Assembly: GCA_022695795.1 (NCBI GenBank)
Contig: MU404128.1
Span: forward strand, 62,001 to 126,000
Reading direction: 5' to 3'
DNA: 64,000 bases
DNA from: Biscogniauxia marginata
Taxonomy: Eukaryota; Ascomycota; Sordariomycetes; Xylariales; Xylariaceae
The notes beneath the pieces are model-generated. The model saw nothing but the letters and a program-made list of their open reading frames with translations. It had not been told where the DNA came from and searched no databases. A program made the position numbers and the translations under genes. Every line of letters begins with the position of its first letter. Position 1 is the first letter of the stretch. Positions 50,025 to 61,629 of this stretch are shown piece by piece.

Positions 50025-52618
50025 TTATTGGGGCCTCTGGGTAGGGGCGAGACCAGGCGGACTTGGCGGAGGCGGTGATGGTGATGGAGGAGACCTGCCT
50101 CCCTCGTCTGAGCCTGGCACCGGCGGTGCAATCTCACCGGGAGACGGCGCTCTCGAGGATGCAGGAACAATCATAGGCCCCTTCGGCATGGCAATACGGT
50201 CTGGTAGAGGCTCACCTCGGATGACCTTTTCAACCTCTTCTTTGCTCAACGTCTCGTATTCGACGAGAGCCTTGGCTAGTAAATCAAGTTCCTTACGGTG
50301 TTCCGTCAAGAGCTTTCGTGCACGCTCATAGGCCTCGTCGAGTGTGCGCTGAACCTCGGATTCTATCGCCGCCCTGGTTTCGCTGCTTAGAGTCTCATAC
50401 CGACTCCTGTATTCCATGTTCCCTAACTTCGAAGACATGCCCAAGGCCGCGACCATGTTGAAGGCAATGAGGGTCGCCTTTTGTAAGTCCTGAACTCTCT
50501 TGTCAGCATTCAAACTATCAAGCGTATGTAGTAAAGGCTGCGTAAAGCACTTACCGATGAAGCACCACTAGTAACCTGGTTGAGCCCGTAGATTATTTCC
50601 TCCGCGAGTTTACCTCCTAGACAGACATCTATCTGAGAGAGGTAGTCTGAAACGGTGTAAGAGTATTTATCCATTTCCGGAAGGCTAGCCGTGTGGCCCA
50701 GCGAGGGGCCGCGAGGAAGAACAGTGACTTTGTATAGGCTCGAGGACCCGCCCTTGTTCAATAAGTTGATAAGAGCGTGACCAGCCTCGTGATATGCTGT
50801 CATCTCCTTTTCCTTGGCACTAATGACCATAGTCTTGCGCTCGGCGCCCATGATAACTCTGTCCTTGGCCCAATCGAAGTCCTCCTTCCTGACAGAAGAG
50901 GCTTTAGCCTTACTGGCATGAACGGCAGCTTGGTTGACAATGTTCTCGAGCTCGGCTCCAGAAAGGCCAGAGGTGGTCAGAGCAATAGACTTGAGATCGA
51001 CGTCCTTGGAGGCCTTGACTTTCCTTGCGTGGTGCTGAAGGATGGCTAGACGACCGCGGACGTCGGGTAGGTCAACGACGACATGTCGGTCGAAACGTCC
51101 GGGACGGGTGAGGGCCTTGTCGAGCATCTCAGGAAAGTTCGTCGCACCGATGATAATAACACCGCTGTTTTGATCGAAGCCATCCAATTCAGTGAGAAGC
51201 TGGTTAAGAGTCTGCTTCACGTACGCAGCATCGCGCGCATTGCGGCGGCCGCCGATGGCGTCCAGCTCATCAATGAAAACGATAGCAGGGGACTTTGCCT
51301 TGGCAGCAGCGAAAAGGTCACGAACACGCTTTGCACCGACGCCAACGTAGACCTCGTCGAACTCGCTACCGGACATGTAGAAGAACGGGACGCCAGCCTC
51401 ACCAGCGACAGCCCTCGCGAGTAGGGTCTTTCCAGTTCCTGGGGGGCCGACTAACAGGATACCTTTGGGCAGCTTGCCTCCGAGTTGGTTGAACTTATCC
51501 GGGTTGCGCAGAAAATCGACCATCTCCTGCAGCTCCTCCTTGGCCTCGTCGGCACCATGCACGTCAGAGAATCGGGCTTTCTGCTGCTCGGCCTTAGCCT
51601 CGCTGTTGACCTTCGCGTTCGGCCTCTTCAGGACGCTCATGCCTTCTATGAGCATGGTGACAAGAACTAAGCTGAGATAGGTGAAGAGACAGAAGTACAG
51701 AATGAACCTGACCCAGCGGAAGATGCTGCTGCCGACAGTCTCATCGACGACAACGTGAAGCGGACCATCCTTAGCACCGGTAGCCGAATTGCCTTTAGAG
51801 ACTGCCAAGTTACCACCACGAGAACGCGCAGCGAGAGCCTGTGTTACGGCCTGCACTTGCGCCGGTGTCAAGTTTCCAGGTAAGTTCCTAACCGTCTCGT
51901 TGATATCTTCAGACTGACCCCCCTGGCCTACGTTCGGAGCTAATATGGCCAGTGCCTTGTGGTATGCCTCAGTGGCGGCAGGGTTCGTGGCGAATCGATT
52001 TGACTGATACCTCTCGACGATGATGGCGGGCATATTCGCTTTCAGGAGAGCCTGGTAGAATGCATTCTGGGCGGTTGCGCTGGTAGGATTTCGGTTTGCA
52101 GATTCTTCCATGTGGGCAAGTAGATTCCTAGAAAGCCCACCACTCTGGAACGATCTCCGTTGGGGGGTGGCAATTCTAGGAAACGGACTGGCTAAACCGC
52201 GAAACGTAGTCGACGTAGACATGGGTCGGAGCAGTAGGGACTGGGGATACAGCCGGCGCATTACCGGGTTGGCGGCAAGGAGTGCATTTCGCTGCATCGT
52301 CGAGATGGAAGACCGGATATCGATGTGAGTCGGGACACAGCGTTGCGTAGAAGCGATAGCAGAAAAGATGCTAGCATCGTGCCGGGAATCCCGAAGGAAC
52401 TCGGGAAGATCAAACTTGGGGAGGGTTATAGCGGGCGTGGGTTCGGCAGACGTCGTAGGAGCACTCGACTCTACTTTCGCGGGGCCCAGCGGCTTCGGAC
52501 TTTGCTTCGGACGCAACGACGGCGCTCGGAATGGTACCATCAGAGTGTTGGCGATAGACGGCCAGAGCTCCGTGGTCGCGGCAGCGATGCTCAGGAGAGC
52601 TGACGTCTGAAACGCCAT
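50025..52618 (-). CDS. YME1: Mitochondrial i-AAA protease YME1 (FtsH family)
   Basis: ATP-dependent zinc metalloprotease of the inner mitochondrial membrane that degrades unassembled or damaged proteins on the intermembrane-space side. Two exons, 52618-50555 and 50489-50025, encode 842 aa. The N-terminal region is long, basic and Ser/Thr-rich, consistent with a targeting sequence. One membrane segment lies at about residues 301-326 ([19 protein letters not shown]). AAA motifs: Walker A GPPGTGKT 391-398, Walker [13 protein letters not shown], second region of homology [20 protein letters not shown]. The protease site is H610-E-A-G-H614, and the third zinc ligand D689 (GASSDLQKAT) is the first residue of exon 2. 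The 75-residue spacing from H614 fits FtsH. A single membrane segment supports the i-AAA rather than m-AAA type. The C-terminus ends in a Pro/Ser-rich tail. Confidence 0.95.
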
Positions 52619-53412
52619 GGCGACTTAGCTTGGGTGCGCGCCCTTTCAGCCCAGTACTGGTAAAGGATGGCGATAATAGTCTCGGAAAAGAAGAGGGAAG
52701 AATACCGGACGTCCACAACAATCACGACATGAGGGCTGTAGATCAAAGTGGAGACGATTCAGACTAGGAACAAGAGAAATTCAGGTTCTGGGGGGCGATT
52801 GCGGAGGAGGCCGCATTCTTCCGGGTCGCACCTGGTAGAAAGGAAAAGAGTGAGAGAGAGTGAGACGTTGAGGTTATTAATCGTTGGACGACGGGACTTG
52901 AAAATCTAGCGGCGAAATCTTGAAGGCTCAAATTGGTTGACGTCGGATTGGCCCACAACTGGGGACCATCGTTCAATTTGTGAGGTCCTGTCCCGCCGGT
53001 CTTCGGCGAACCGGCGAAAGTCAAGGGCCGAGGACCCTGGTACGCGCCAATCCATTATAGGATTAGCCTATCTGCTATATAAAACCGATCAGATGCGTGT
53101 TCTACACCATGCGCAGGAGTCTGGACATCTGAATGCCTCTTCCCATCGTTTGCTCAGCCACGACATCGGGCCCTGTCTACCTCTTACAGACCCAATATCT
53201 ACAAAACATGGCCCCTCTAGCTACTACAATGCCCTATAAAACAGAGATATGGTCACACTAGCTATCGTTCATTATAGCTGAGTCCGCAGCCTGGTTCTGC
53301 TGTGTGCCCCTAAAACTGAGACAGTCTCCCTCCCTCGTTTGTCGTACCTATCATTTCCTTCACCTGCCATTAACTACGACTTCTTAAGAATACGGTATTC
53401 CTGTGTCCCTAT
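52619..53412. other. Intergenic: YME1 promoter and PHO81 3' flank
   Basis: This region holds the 5' side of YME1 and the 3' UTR of the PHO81-like gene, both on the minus strand. Short ORFs at 52764-53239 have no recognisable content and are not called. Confidence 0.6.
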
Positions 53413-56400
53413 CTAGTCATCATTTGTCAATCCCCTGCGAATCGCTAGAACATTATCCACGATCACAGCATCGATGCCTTCTTTGACTTGGCGCTAGAGA
53501 GACCTCTGGTTAGCCCCGGATCACACTTATACCAGTTATCAGGCATATCCAACCACTTACCTGGACTAAGATGGGGTCATTATTCTGGGTCCCATAGCTG
53601 ACGCACACCAGACCGGTCTGCTTTACCACCTTCACCAGACGAGGGCTGTTCACAAACGGCGCCGCCTGGCTAACGATGCCAAGCAAGTTCCAGCGGCTGG
53701 CAAATCGAATAGCCTCCTGGAGACTACTGGCTCGAATATCACTAACCTCTTCAGTTCCCGCGTCCGTAAGGAACATGATAGGTATACTAGGTTGCTTGAA
53801 ACTGAGGCAGAGGCAGATGTCCGGGTTGAAGCTGCTGAAGATGATATGCCGGTTCTTAGCTAGATCATAGACCTTTGTGAGGACCGTGTCGCAGAACGAA
53901 TTGAGCTCGATCGCGTATGTATCCATGTCTTCTTTCTCGCTTTCGAAAAGCATAGGATACTTCATCTCGATATTGAATCCGACGTTCTCTGGGACTTTCT
54001 TGAAGAGCTCCTCGAGAGTTGCAAAAGGGGCTTGTACGAAATTGCCTCTTGTGTTTGCTTTGTATCCGGTCTTTTTGAAGTGCAACGTGTACTTCATCCT
54101 CTCGTCGAGGGTGTCCTTGACGTCCTTGGCTAAATCCACTGAGAGTGATCTGTGTCTTGGTGTGACATTAGTCTTGCTATTTCCGTTGACATCGTTCCGT
54201 CGTCTTTCCGGGGCGTCTTTTCGGGATCGGCCGTTTGTCTCGCGATTTATATGAAGAAATTGCTCGAGAGTAAGGGTGTGCACCGGCGCATCTATACCAG
54301 TTTCGCTCACCAAGAAATCATGATAGATGACGGGGACATGGTCCTTGGTGAGCTGAACGTCGAACTCAACATAATGCGCGCCCAAGTTTGCCGCGGCTAT
54401 GAAAGATGATACCGTGTTCTCACCAAGCTGCAACGACTTATTGGAAAGGAAGTTTTTGCCAAGACCGCGATGACCAAACACCATAGTAGACGACAGCTTC
54501 TTCCAGTAGGTCTGTTGCGAGTTGACCTCCATATTAGGATGTGAGAATGGCGTGATGATGAGGAAGTTAAAATTCACAGCACCAATAACCTCGAGGTTCG
54601 CGCCCATGATTGGCACACAGACATCGCCTTGGAGATTCATACGCTTTGTCCCGAGAGTAGGTCGAATGGAGGATAGCAGGGCTACGGCGCGCCCGATCTT
54701 GTTCTTCTCATTTCCGGAGTACGTTGGTACAATATCGAAGAGCAGTTTGACACTCGACATATCCCTGGTCGTGAACAAGATCGGCTCTGTGGAGATGTTC
54801 TCATGTACCGGTAGATCTATCGTCGTCGGGTCTCCTTCTGCTCCCTGGGCGGAAATGACAACAGAGAGGGCTGTATCGAGCTGATTTGTGTGCGCCTCGG
54901 CTAGTGGGACACGATCGAGCTTGACAGCTTCGATATTTTTTCGCATGTCCATTGAGCCCAAACTCACCATGACGAGACTACCATCTCTAAGATATCGATG
55001 ACCGAACGATTTGACCGGCTCCGCAACTCTAGTGCTTCCATCAGATCGTCTATCCTCAAGAGAAGATGTCTCTGGGGGCGTGGAGGCAGAAGGCGACGGT
55101 TCAGAATCATCTGAACTATTGGTTGAAGGAGCAATGTTTGTATGGGGTTCCAGGAGTTTCGCAAGTTGGAGGTGTCCTCTCAAAGCCGCGTGCTCTTTGG
55201 CAGTCCAGCCAAAGCAGTCGGGCTTTGAGGCATCGGCTCCGGCATCAACAAGTAGCTGCGCGACAGGAAGATGTCCGTCGACAGCCGAAATATGCAAAGG
55301 CGTCCAGGCGAACGCCTTCTCGGTCAACTCCAAGTTAGCCTTTTGCTCGGCTGACCCGGCTAGCAAGACCTTCGCACACTCGACATGTCCGAACCGAGCC
55401 GCAAGATGTAGAGCCGTTTCGCCCGTCTGGTCCTGCCAATTTATATCGACACCAGCTTCTACCAGCATTGTGACGATGCCTACGTAATTAGATTTAGTGG
55501 CCATTGACAAAACGGCACTGGACTGAGAGACAGGCTTTCTTCCGTGGCTCATGTGGTCTAAGCCCTGCCAGTTCTCCCCCCTCAGGAGGCACTTGGTGGT
55601 CAGTGGATGACCGCCAATGACGGCAAGATGCAATGGCGCATTTCCTTCTTTGTCTTGCCATTCAGGGTCATCGATTCCGTTTTCCACGTTGAACTGACCC
55701 CATTCCTGCATTTTAGCCATGATGATCTGACAGACGACGACAAAGCCATACTGGGCCGCGTAGTGCAGGGGAATACGGCCCAGCGAGTCTTTGCTAGATA
55801 ATGCAGGCCGCTGCTCCGGCCGAAGGCAGTCAAGAATATGGCTCAAGATCTGCACGGACTCGTCGTCTTTACTTAAGAGGTTCGCCCTTGAAGTGGCATC
55901 ACTCGCTGGGCGAGTCCCTCCCAAACCATTTGCTTGAGTAGGCGCGACGTAGTGGCTGTTATAATGGGAGCTCACGGGGAACGGAACAGCATTCGGTTCC
56001 AGGTCACCGGCCGCAGAGGTGGATTTGGTGCGACCGATATAAATAACTAAGCGATGGATGCAGTTACGTTCGTTCAGATCATCCGGCTCGTGCAGTGTCT
56101 CCGTGTGTTGTAGAATATAAGCAATACATGCTTTTGATCGAGTGGAAATAGAACGCTGGAGGAGATTGAGCAGAATCTCCTGGGCGTTTTGTCCGCCAGA
56201 CACCAGGTTTTCCTTAGTCAAAATGCTCTGGAGTGTTTCCACATCATCCTTGCGGACTGCGGCATCAAGCGCGTCGAGGACAGTCTGTGAGATACTTAAC
56301 ATGGCCTTGGCAGTTACTCTCCCGAGTGAGCGCACAGATCGCGTGGATTTATCTGACATGGCATCGTCGATGTTCTGGGCATCTCCGAGAACCGAAAGCC

Positions 56401-57042
56401 ACTTATTGATCTCGTTGATGAGGCGCACGATAGTGATGTCCTTTGCAAACGGCTTCGGGTCAACCTTGGTGGTGATATACCGCTCCTGCGTCGTCGTCGC
56501 CTTGGAGACCTTCTTATCTAGCTTCTTGGTGATCTTGACAAAACCTCTGCGGTTAATCTCGCCGAACCACTGGAGATTTCTGAGCTGATTCCGCAGCTCG
56601 AGCAGGGCTCCCATCAATTCCTCGGTCTCCTGGTCGTCCAGGTCGGCCACAACCTCAGGGCTGCTGCCATACCGGTCTTGGAGCAGTTTGAGACGGCGAT
56701 GCGCCTCGGCGAACTTCTTGTTATAGAACGAGTCGACATCCTCAAGGTTACGGTCCAAGGCGAAGAAAAACTCTGTTGGTTTGTGGTTAGGGGGGTTGCA
56801 ACCGGCATCTACAAGACCTCTTGTTTAAGGAGGTAGCCCACCTGCTAGATCGACCTTCTCGCCAGCGTTGGCCGTCTCGACAGCCGCCTTGATCAATTTC
56901 TTCAGACCCTTGTAGTTGATATACGAGGCTGCCCACTCGGGGACTTGGTTGCGGGGTAGACTGTATAATCCATGAGCACGCCAGAAAGGTGGGATAGATG
57001 GGCACTAATGAGAAGATTCGCCTACCTTCTTCCGAACTTCAT
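53413..57042 (-). CDS. PHO81: PHO81/NUC-2 phosphate-signalling protein (SPX-ankyrin-GDPD)
   Basis: Regulator of the fungal phosphate-starvation pathway. In yeast and Neurospora this protein restrains the PHO85-type cyclin/CDK so that the bHLH activator PHO4/NUC-1 enters the nucleus. Four exons: 57042-57026 (17 nt), 56960-56842, 56772-53561 and 53493-53413, 1142 aa. The splices restore MKFGRSLPRNQVPEW, YINYKGLKKLIK and AEFFFALDRNLEDVDSFY, the SPX domain that senses inositol pyrophosphates. Ankyrin repeats span about 370-595 (GRIPLHYAAQYG, GNAPLHLAVIGGH, GETALHLAARFGH, WTPLHISAVDGH). The GDPD-like domain starts near 810 with GHRG (812-815), GENT, VEFDVQL and YHD, all intact. The last exon ends DNVLAIRRGLTNDD. 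A CACGTG sits 402 bp upstream. Confidence 0.95.
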
Positions 57043-57443
57043 ATTGTCCTCGCGTCTCCCGTCGATGCTATGAAAGACGAGACACAAGTCCAAGTCGCAA
57101 GGCCAGACGCGGGATTTGATATGCTCGGAGGCGAGTCAAGAATGTGATATATGGGGCTTAGGGAGCTGACCCAACTGCTACACGATATAAGAGGAGCAAA
57201 ACTGGGGTGAGTGGCCTGTGGATATGGTCTAGGGAGGTATGCAGGGTCTGCGATGTGGAGAAGACCCCTATGAAGCTTTACAAGTCCGATCGGTCCCTTG
57301 CTTTCCACACACGGGGTCGATATCCGGATATCAGTGGATGGCTGGCCTGGATAAGGACTGGCGCGAGGGTCAGGCGACGGGGCGAAAAGCAAGCTGCAAT
57401 GCGGCTCTGATGGCCCCCAGAGGCGAATGGACAGGACAAACTC

Positions 57444-57449
57444 CACGTG
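57444..57449. promoter_or_regulatory. CACGTG, candidate PHO4/NUC-1 site for PHO81
   Basis: The palindrome CACGTG, in the context CCACGTGGG, lies 402 bp upstream of the PHO81 ATG. PHO4 of yeast and NUC-1 of Neurospora bind CACGTG, and yeast PHO81 is itself induced by PHO4. The site is seen; function is inference. The hexamer also occurs several times elsewhere in the window. Confidence 0.45.
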
Positions 57450-57708
57450 GGAGAAGGGGAGGTGACTATGAATAGCCGGTCGGCTGAAGTTTCTGTTGTT
57501 GTTGGTAGAGTTTCGACGCCATTGATAGGTTGACAAGGGTAAGCAACCTGTTGGCTTTTGGGTTTGAAGAGTCTATGTACGGATTCGGTAGATAATGTTG
57601 TTGACTGACGGCATCTTCCAGTTATATATACAAATATGCTTACCCAATATGTATAAGGTAATGAAAAGTACCTCGCGGTAGTCGGCTCGAGGCTAATCTA
57701 GTAGTACA

Positions 57709-57718
57709 TAGGTACCTA
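57709..57718. repeat. TAGGTACCTA palindrome upstream of PHO81
   Basis: A perfect copy of the recurrent 10-bp palindrome, 667 bp upstream of the PHO81 ATG. Confidence 0.85.
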
Positions 57719-58786
57719 GGTAGTCAATAGGGTGTAGACTTGTTTGTTTGTCTTGTCCAACATTAGGTAGTCGATAAGGTTAGTGAAACCCCGACACAAG
57801 AAGTTGTTGTCGATGACGGGAATTGATTGTTTGTACCTATGTACCTTTTTTTACCACCCTAGGATGTACCTTTTAGTGAGCCCTGGAGCCTCTGTATTCC
57901 TAAAAAGACCCCCAAATAGTAGTGTTGTAATAGGCCTGGATAGCGTGTGTTGGACCCACTCACAACGAGGTTTTTAGCGGTGAGGTCAAGAACCGCCGTT
58001 TCCTTTTCCCTCTTCCTTTTTTTCTTTCTTCTTCCCTTTGAGTTGGCCCGTCAGAGGCTGTGGACCAGTGAATCTTTGCCACGGAAGATCGTGATCCCCA
58101 GACGGACACATGATTGGCCGCCGGCACATCTACTGGACCCCTATCCAAGCTACCTAGCGGCCGAGTCCTCCAGAAGCCTGCAGCCCATCCCACCATCCGG
58201 CATTCCTCCTGGCATTTACTGGTTTACTACTGTCCCACAATCTTTGGCTTGTACTGCACCAAGATGCATACCCGCCTGGACACGGGAATCCGATCACGGC
58301 ACTGTCAAACGGCGCCAGTACCCTGGCCATTTTTATTACACCTCGGTCTGGTCTTGTCGCGAAGGTAACCACACCTACCCCTTTTTGCCTCAAGATAAAT
58401 AGATAGGTATTTACAAACATGCATATTATTCTCCCTGTTTGACCATTTTGCGCGATATTTCTGCCGCAATTTCCGTGCCCCCGAGGGGGTCGCTTATGCG
58501 GTATGAAATCATAATACAGGTGGTGGGTGTATTGTACTATATGTGTGCAGCGTCCTTTGTACAGGGGGCAGTCGCCTTGCTGTAAGCCCTCTACATTCCA
58601 TGCCAAGATACCGCAAACCCAATGAGGGTTCGCTTCAATAGATCGTATGCGGCAAGGCATACGTCCCTCCCCACCCTTTCTGAATCCTTATCCTAGGGCA
58701 GCAAGGTGAAGAGGCGTGCTCTCGTCACTTAGCGTGGACGGCCACACCGTAGAGCATGTCAGCGCAGCCAGGTACGCTACGTGTGA

Positions 58787-61222
58787 TCACCAATCCTCCA
58801 TCAGTCGCTGGATACCCCACAGTGGTCCCTCAAGGTCTGGTGATGGCTCCTCCGTGAGCCCTGTCGATGTCCCTGTCCCTAACGAAGGGTCGCCTGCTTG
58901 TGCACACTTAGGCGGGCCTGCCCATTCGGGGCGTACTCGCAGGTGATACTTGACAATCTCCCCAAGGGGTATATTGTGCCAGCGTGGGTACCGAAACATA
59001 AGTAGCTTCTGTTTCTCATACTGAACGTGTGCAAATAATATTGCCCTGATGTCGTCTTCTATGTTGATGATGTCTCGTTCTAGCCCCCAAATGGATTTGC
59101 TGTACCCAGGGTTATTATGTGAGGGCCTAACGAGATAATGAGGGCGATAGAAAGTAATGAGAATTCGAATCGCTAGCTTTCCCGAATTACCCGAGTTCTC
59201 AAGCCTCCGAGATACAACAGTACTAGGCAACCGTTCGAAGAGTTGAGACCGGACATCTTCCTGAGTCATTGGGCCCGATCGAATTTCGATATGCTCGAGC
59301 GCATTGCAGATGCTTCTGTAGCGGAGCTGCTGGACCCTGCTCTCAGGAAATTCTGATTCTAGAAGGCCTGATGGGTCAAAATCGTATCCAGTTTTTTCCT
59401 TGAGAATGGCAGCCTTCGCTTGAATTGCAATGGGCTTGATCCTAGCCTGTAGGTCCCGATACCTCATTGAAACAGCGAGAAGCCCAGCCCGCCTATAACA
59501 TCCGTCCATCGTGTGAAGAAACCTTTTCCGGGGAGTTTGAGCTGTGTCGAAGACGTGAATCGCCCGATCAATTCCACTATCTAATGGACCGTCGGTGTTA
59601 AGGCTTTTGAGAGTCGAAATGCACAATTCCGCCGTCTCTAATACCTCCAGCTGTGCCTGGGTTATGAAAACGAGAACCTTCAATTGTTTCGTTGCCTGGT
59701 CGAAGAGTTTGGTAAAAGGGCTACATATGAAATCGTATGGTAGCCAGCAAATATCCAACAAGTGAGAGAGGCTATTGAGAATCACGCGAGAAGTTGCTGT
59801 CGAACTATTACGCACGACGTAATGGATCGTAGCCGCGAATTTTCCGAAATGCTTCGCTATGCCCATAACCAGTTTTCGTGCTGCTGTAAGGTCGACTGTG
59901 TTCACGCAGGCCCTGAGCAGCGTTTGGAGCGTCCGAGGAGGGACAGAACCCCCGTTGCGCAGACATGCCACAAAAACCATGGTGGCGTTGCCTACCTCGC
60001 CGTAGTGCAGCCAGCCCGCGATTATGCTATCAAAGATAGGATTGCCCCTATATGCTCGTAGAACGAAAGCGTTCTTACGTCCGGCATAGTTCTCTGTAGC
60101 CCAGTTAAGCCAGTTCGTCCGCGGGAGAATACGGAAATGTAGCCCAGTGTCTTTGACTCCTCTCATCCTTTTTACAGTATCTCGCAGGCCATTAATCTCA
60201 TCCGTTACCCGGTAATGACTGAGGAGACACATAATCGTCTGCTGGGTGGCGGGCCAACTAGTGTCGTGAACATAGGAGTCGATAACGATCTGTGCAAGAT
60301 CCGGCCGTTGGATGCGATTAAACCCTGCAATAAGGGCATTATAAGTGTGGATGCTCGGGGGGACGCTCGAAGCTAAAAGATTAAAGCATATCTTCCCAAC
60401 AATCTCTTTCGTGCTAGCCGCTTGGTTAAAAATACGGCGAACAGATTCGGCGAGAAGAGACCGTATCGTTGCTGCATTTTCTGGATGCGCCGACGGCATT
60501 TCATAGCTCGGCCAGTGCTGACTCCATCGAAGATTTTCAAACTCAGCTATAGTAGCTTCTGCCCTCTCTAGGGATGGGCTGTTGCTCTCGAAATCATCTT
60601 GAACACGTACGCTCTGGTTTACCTGAACCCGGGATAGCAACCGGTCGACTAGCTGTATAATGGTAGCTGTCGTACGTTGAAGTTGATGGTCGTTCTTGGG
60701 TTCTCGGAGGGTATAGTCCGGATCGGACGCCTCGACGGCTACATCAGCTTCAATCCGCGCCCAATTTATTTGATCTTCTATCCATAACGAACGCGGGGGT
60801 GGCCGGTAAGGAACGCCGCACAGATGACTTAGTTCTCGCAGCAATTGAATTCTCTCTGATCTTCTCCGGTGATCTATGGCAAACCGACCCTTCGAGGTAA
60901 CAGAGACTCCAGTATCGGCAACATCCTCTCCTGGGCTCTGCCGTGTGGAGGGGTCCTGGACTGATGAGCCGTGTAACGAGGCTTTGGTCTTCTCCAGTTG
61001 CTCGTCAAGGTTCTTGCGCCTGGCCTTTTTCCTATGCGAGTCTATGACGGTTGCAGTGCCTAGTATGGTCGTGTAGCAGGCGGTGAATATGTCGGCCACA
61101 GACACTTTTGCCCTCGAAGCAGCAGTGGTGGATCGTCGTGCTATTGTGTTCGCAGAGCGGAGGCAGAGACGGCAGCGGCAGGAAGCGTGCGCCTGGGCAG
61201 CGCGCGACAACAGCGATAGCAT
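58787..61222 (-). CDS. PPR-like protein, probably mitochondrial
   Basis: Single-exon gene of 811 aa starting MLSLLSRAAQAHASCRCRLC. The N-terminus is rich in Arg, Ser and Ala with few acids, so mitochondrial import is likely. Helical repeat stretches typical of pentatricopeptide proteins occur in the middle (PSIHTYNALIAGFNRIQRPD, FDSIIAGWLHYGEVGNATMV, PPRTLQTLLRACVNTVDLTA), spanning about residues 285-450. Known fungal relatives act in mitochondrial RNA processing or translation; which RNA is not visible. The C-terminus is acidic and Pro-rich. It is divergent from the CZIB gene with 407 bp between start codons, and TATA boxes are not obvious. Confidence 0.85.
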   Translation of the reverse strand: MLSLLSRAAQAHASCRCRLCLRSANTIARRSTTAASRAKVSVADIFTACYTTILGTATVIDSHRKKARRKNLDEQLEKTKASLHGSSVQDPSTRQSPGEDVADTGVSVTSKGRFAIDHRRRSERIQLLRELSHLCGVPYRPPPRSLWIEDQINWARIEADVAVEASDPDYTLREPKNDHQLQRTTATIIQLVDRLLSRVQVNQSVRVQDDFESNSPSLERAEATIAEFENLRWSQHWPSYEMPSAHPENAATIRSLLAESVRRIFNQAASTKEIVGKICFNLLASSVPPSIHTYNALIAGFNRIQRPDLAQIVIDSYVHDTSWPATQQTIMCLLSHYRVTDEINGLRDTVKRMRGVKDTGLHFRILPRTNWLNWATENYAGRKNAFVLRAYRGNPIFDSIIAGWLHYGEVGNATMVFVACLRNGGSVPPRTLQTLLRACVNTVDLTAARKLVMGIAKHFGKFAATIHYVVRNSSTATSRVILNSLSHLLDICWLPYDFICSPFTKLFDQATKQLKVLVFITQAQLEVLETAELCISTLKSLNTDGPLDSGIDRAIHVFDTAQTPRKRFLHTMDGCYRRAGLLAVSMRYRDLQARIKPIAIQAKAAILKEKTGYDFDPSGLLESEFPESRVQQLRYRSICNALEHIEIRSGPMTQEDVRSQLFERLPSTVVSRRLENSGNSGKLAIRILITFYRPHYLVRPSHNNPGYSKSIWGLERDIINIEDDIRAILFAHVQYEKQKLLMFRYPRWHNIPLGEIVKYHLRVRPEWAGPPKCAQAGDPSLGTGTSTGLTEEPSPDLEGPLWGIQRLMEDW

Positions 61223-61629
61223 ACTTCAGGCATGCCCTGCAGGTCGACGCAATGCCCAGTCGTCGTCCGCGAAGTTCTTCACCATTAATTGACCAGCCAA
61301 TGGGAATCGCAATGCTGCGAGGTCGTCAGGCTGGAATTTTCAAGCTTCGAAAGCTTGGCTCGAGTCGCTCCAGAGTTGCGGGGCCATTGAGAAATGATCA
61401 GCCGGGAGCCGTCCTTTCTCCCCAGCTGTCATCGGCCCGTCGGGGGTTATTGCCACTGTGGGTGCTTTTGCGGCGCTAGAGATCCCTAAGATACCTGGTA
61501 CTACTAGTACCATCATGATTGATTGATTAACACGAGGGCTCGGCTTGGTTCCGATGTCAACCGCACGACATATTTTCTTGACGTCGGGGCATATACAGCA
61601 CGTTTTGCAACCACGGGCCCGACGCCACC
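61223..61629. promoter_or_regulatory. Divergent promoter, PPR-like gene and CZIB-like gene
   Basis: 407 bp separate the two start codons. No TATA box stands out, as is usual for housekeeping genes. No ORF is called. Confidence 0.5.

Larger units (their letters stand above)
57043..58786. other. PHO81 promoter and PPR-gene 3' flank
   Basis: 1.7 kb without a supported gene. It contains CACGTG at 57444-57449 and TAGGTACCTA at 57709-57718. Overlapping frames on both strands around 57950-58660 reach 150-168 codons but show no domain, no consistent splice signals and Cys/Trp/Arg-rich composition typical of chance. Confidence 0.55.

Noticed and set aside
50460..50554. 17-nt intron alternative in YME1 using the GCAG at about 50538
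   Set aside because: Too short to splice, and it would insert residues between GASS and DLQKAT; the 65-nt intron gives the exact family sequence.
57039..57536. 165-codon minus-strand frame upstream of PHO81
   Set aside because: It ends over the PHO81 start region and has Ser/Pro/His-rich chance composition; best read as promoter and 5' UTR.
58154..58660. 168-codon minus-strand open frame between PHO81 and the PPR-like gene
   Set aside because: No ATG-proximal promoter signal or domain; composition rich in Cys, Trp, Arg and Gly is typical of a chance frame, and it overlaps an equally long chance frame on the other strand.
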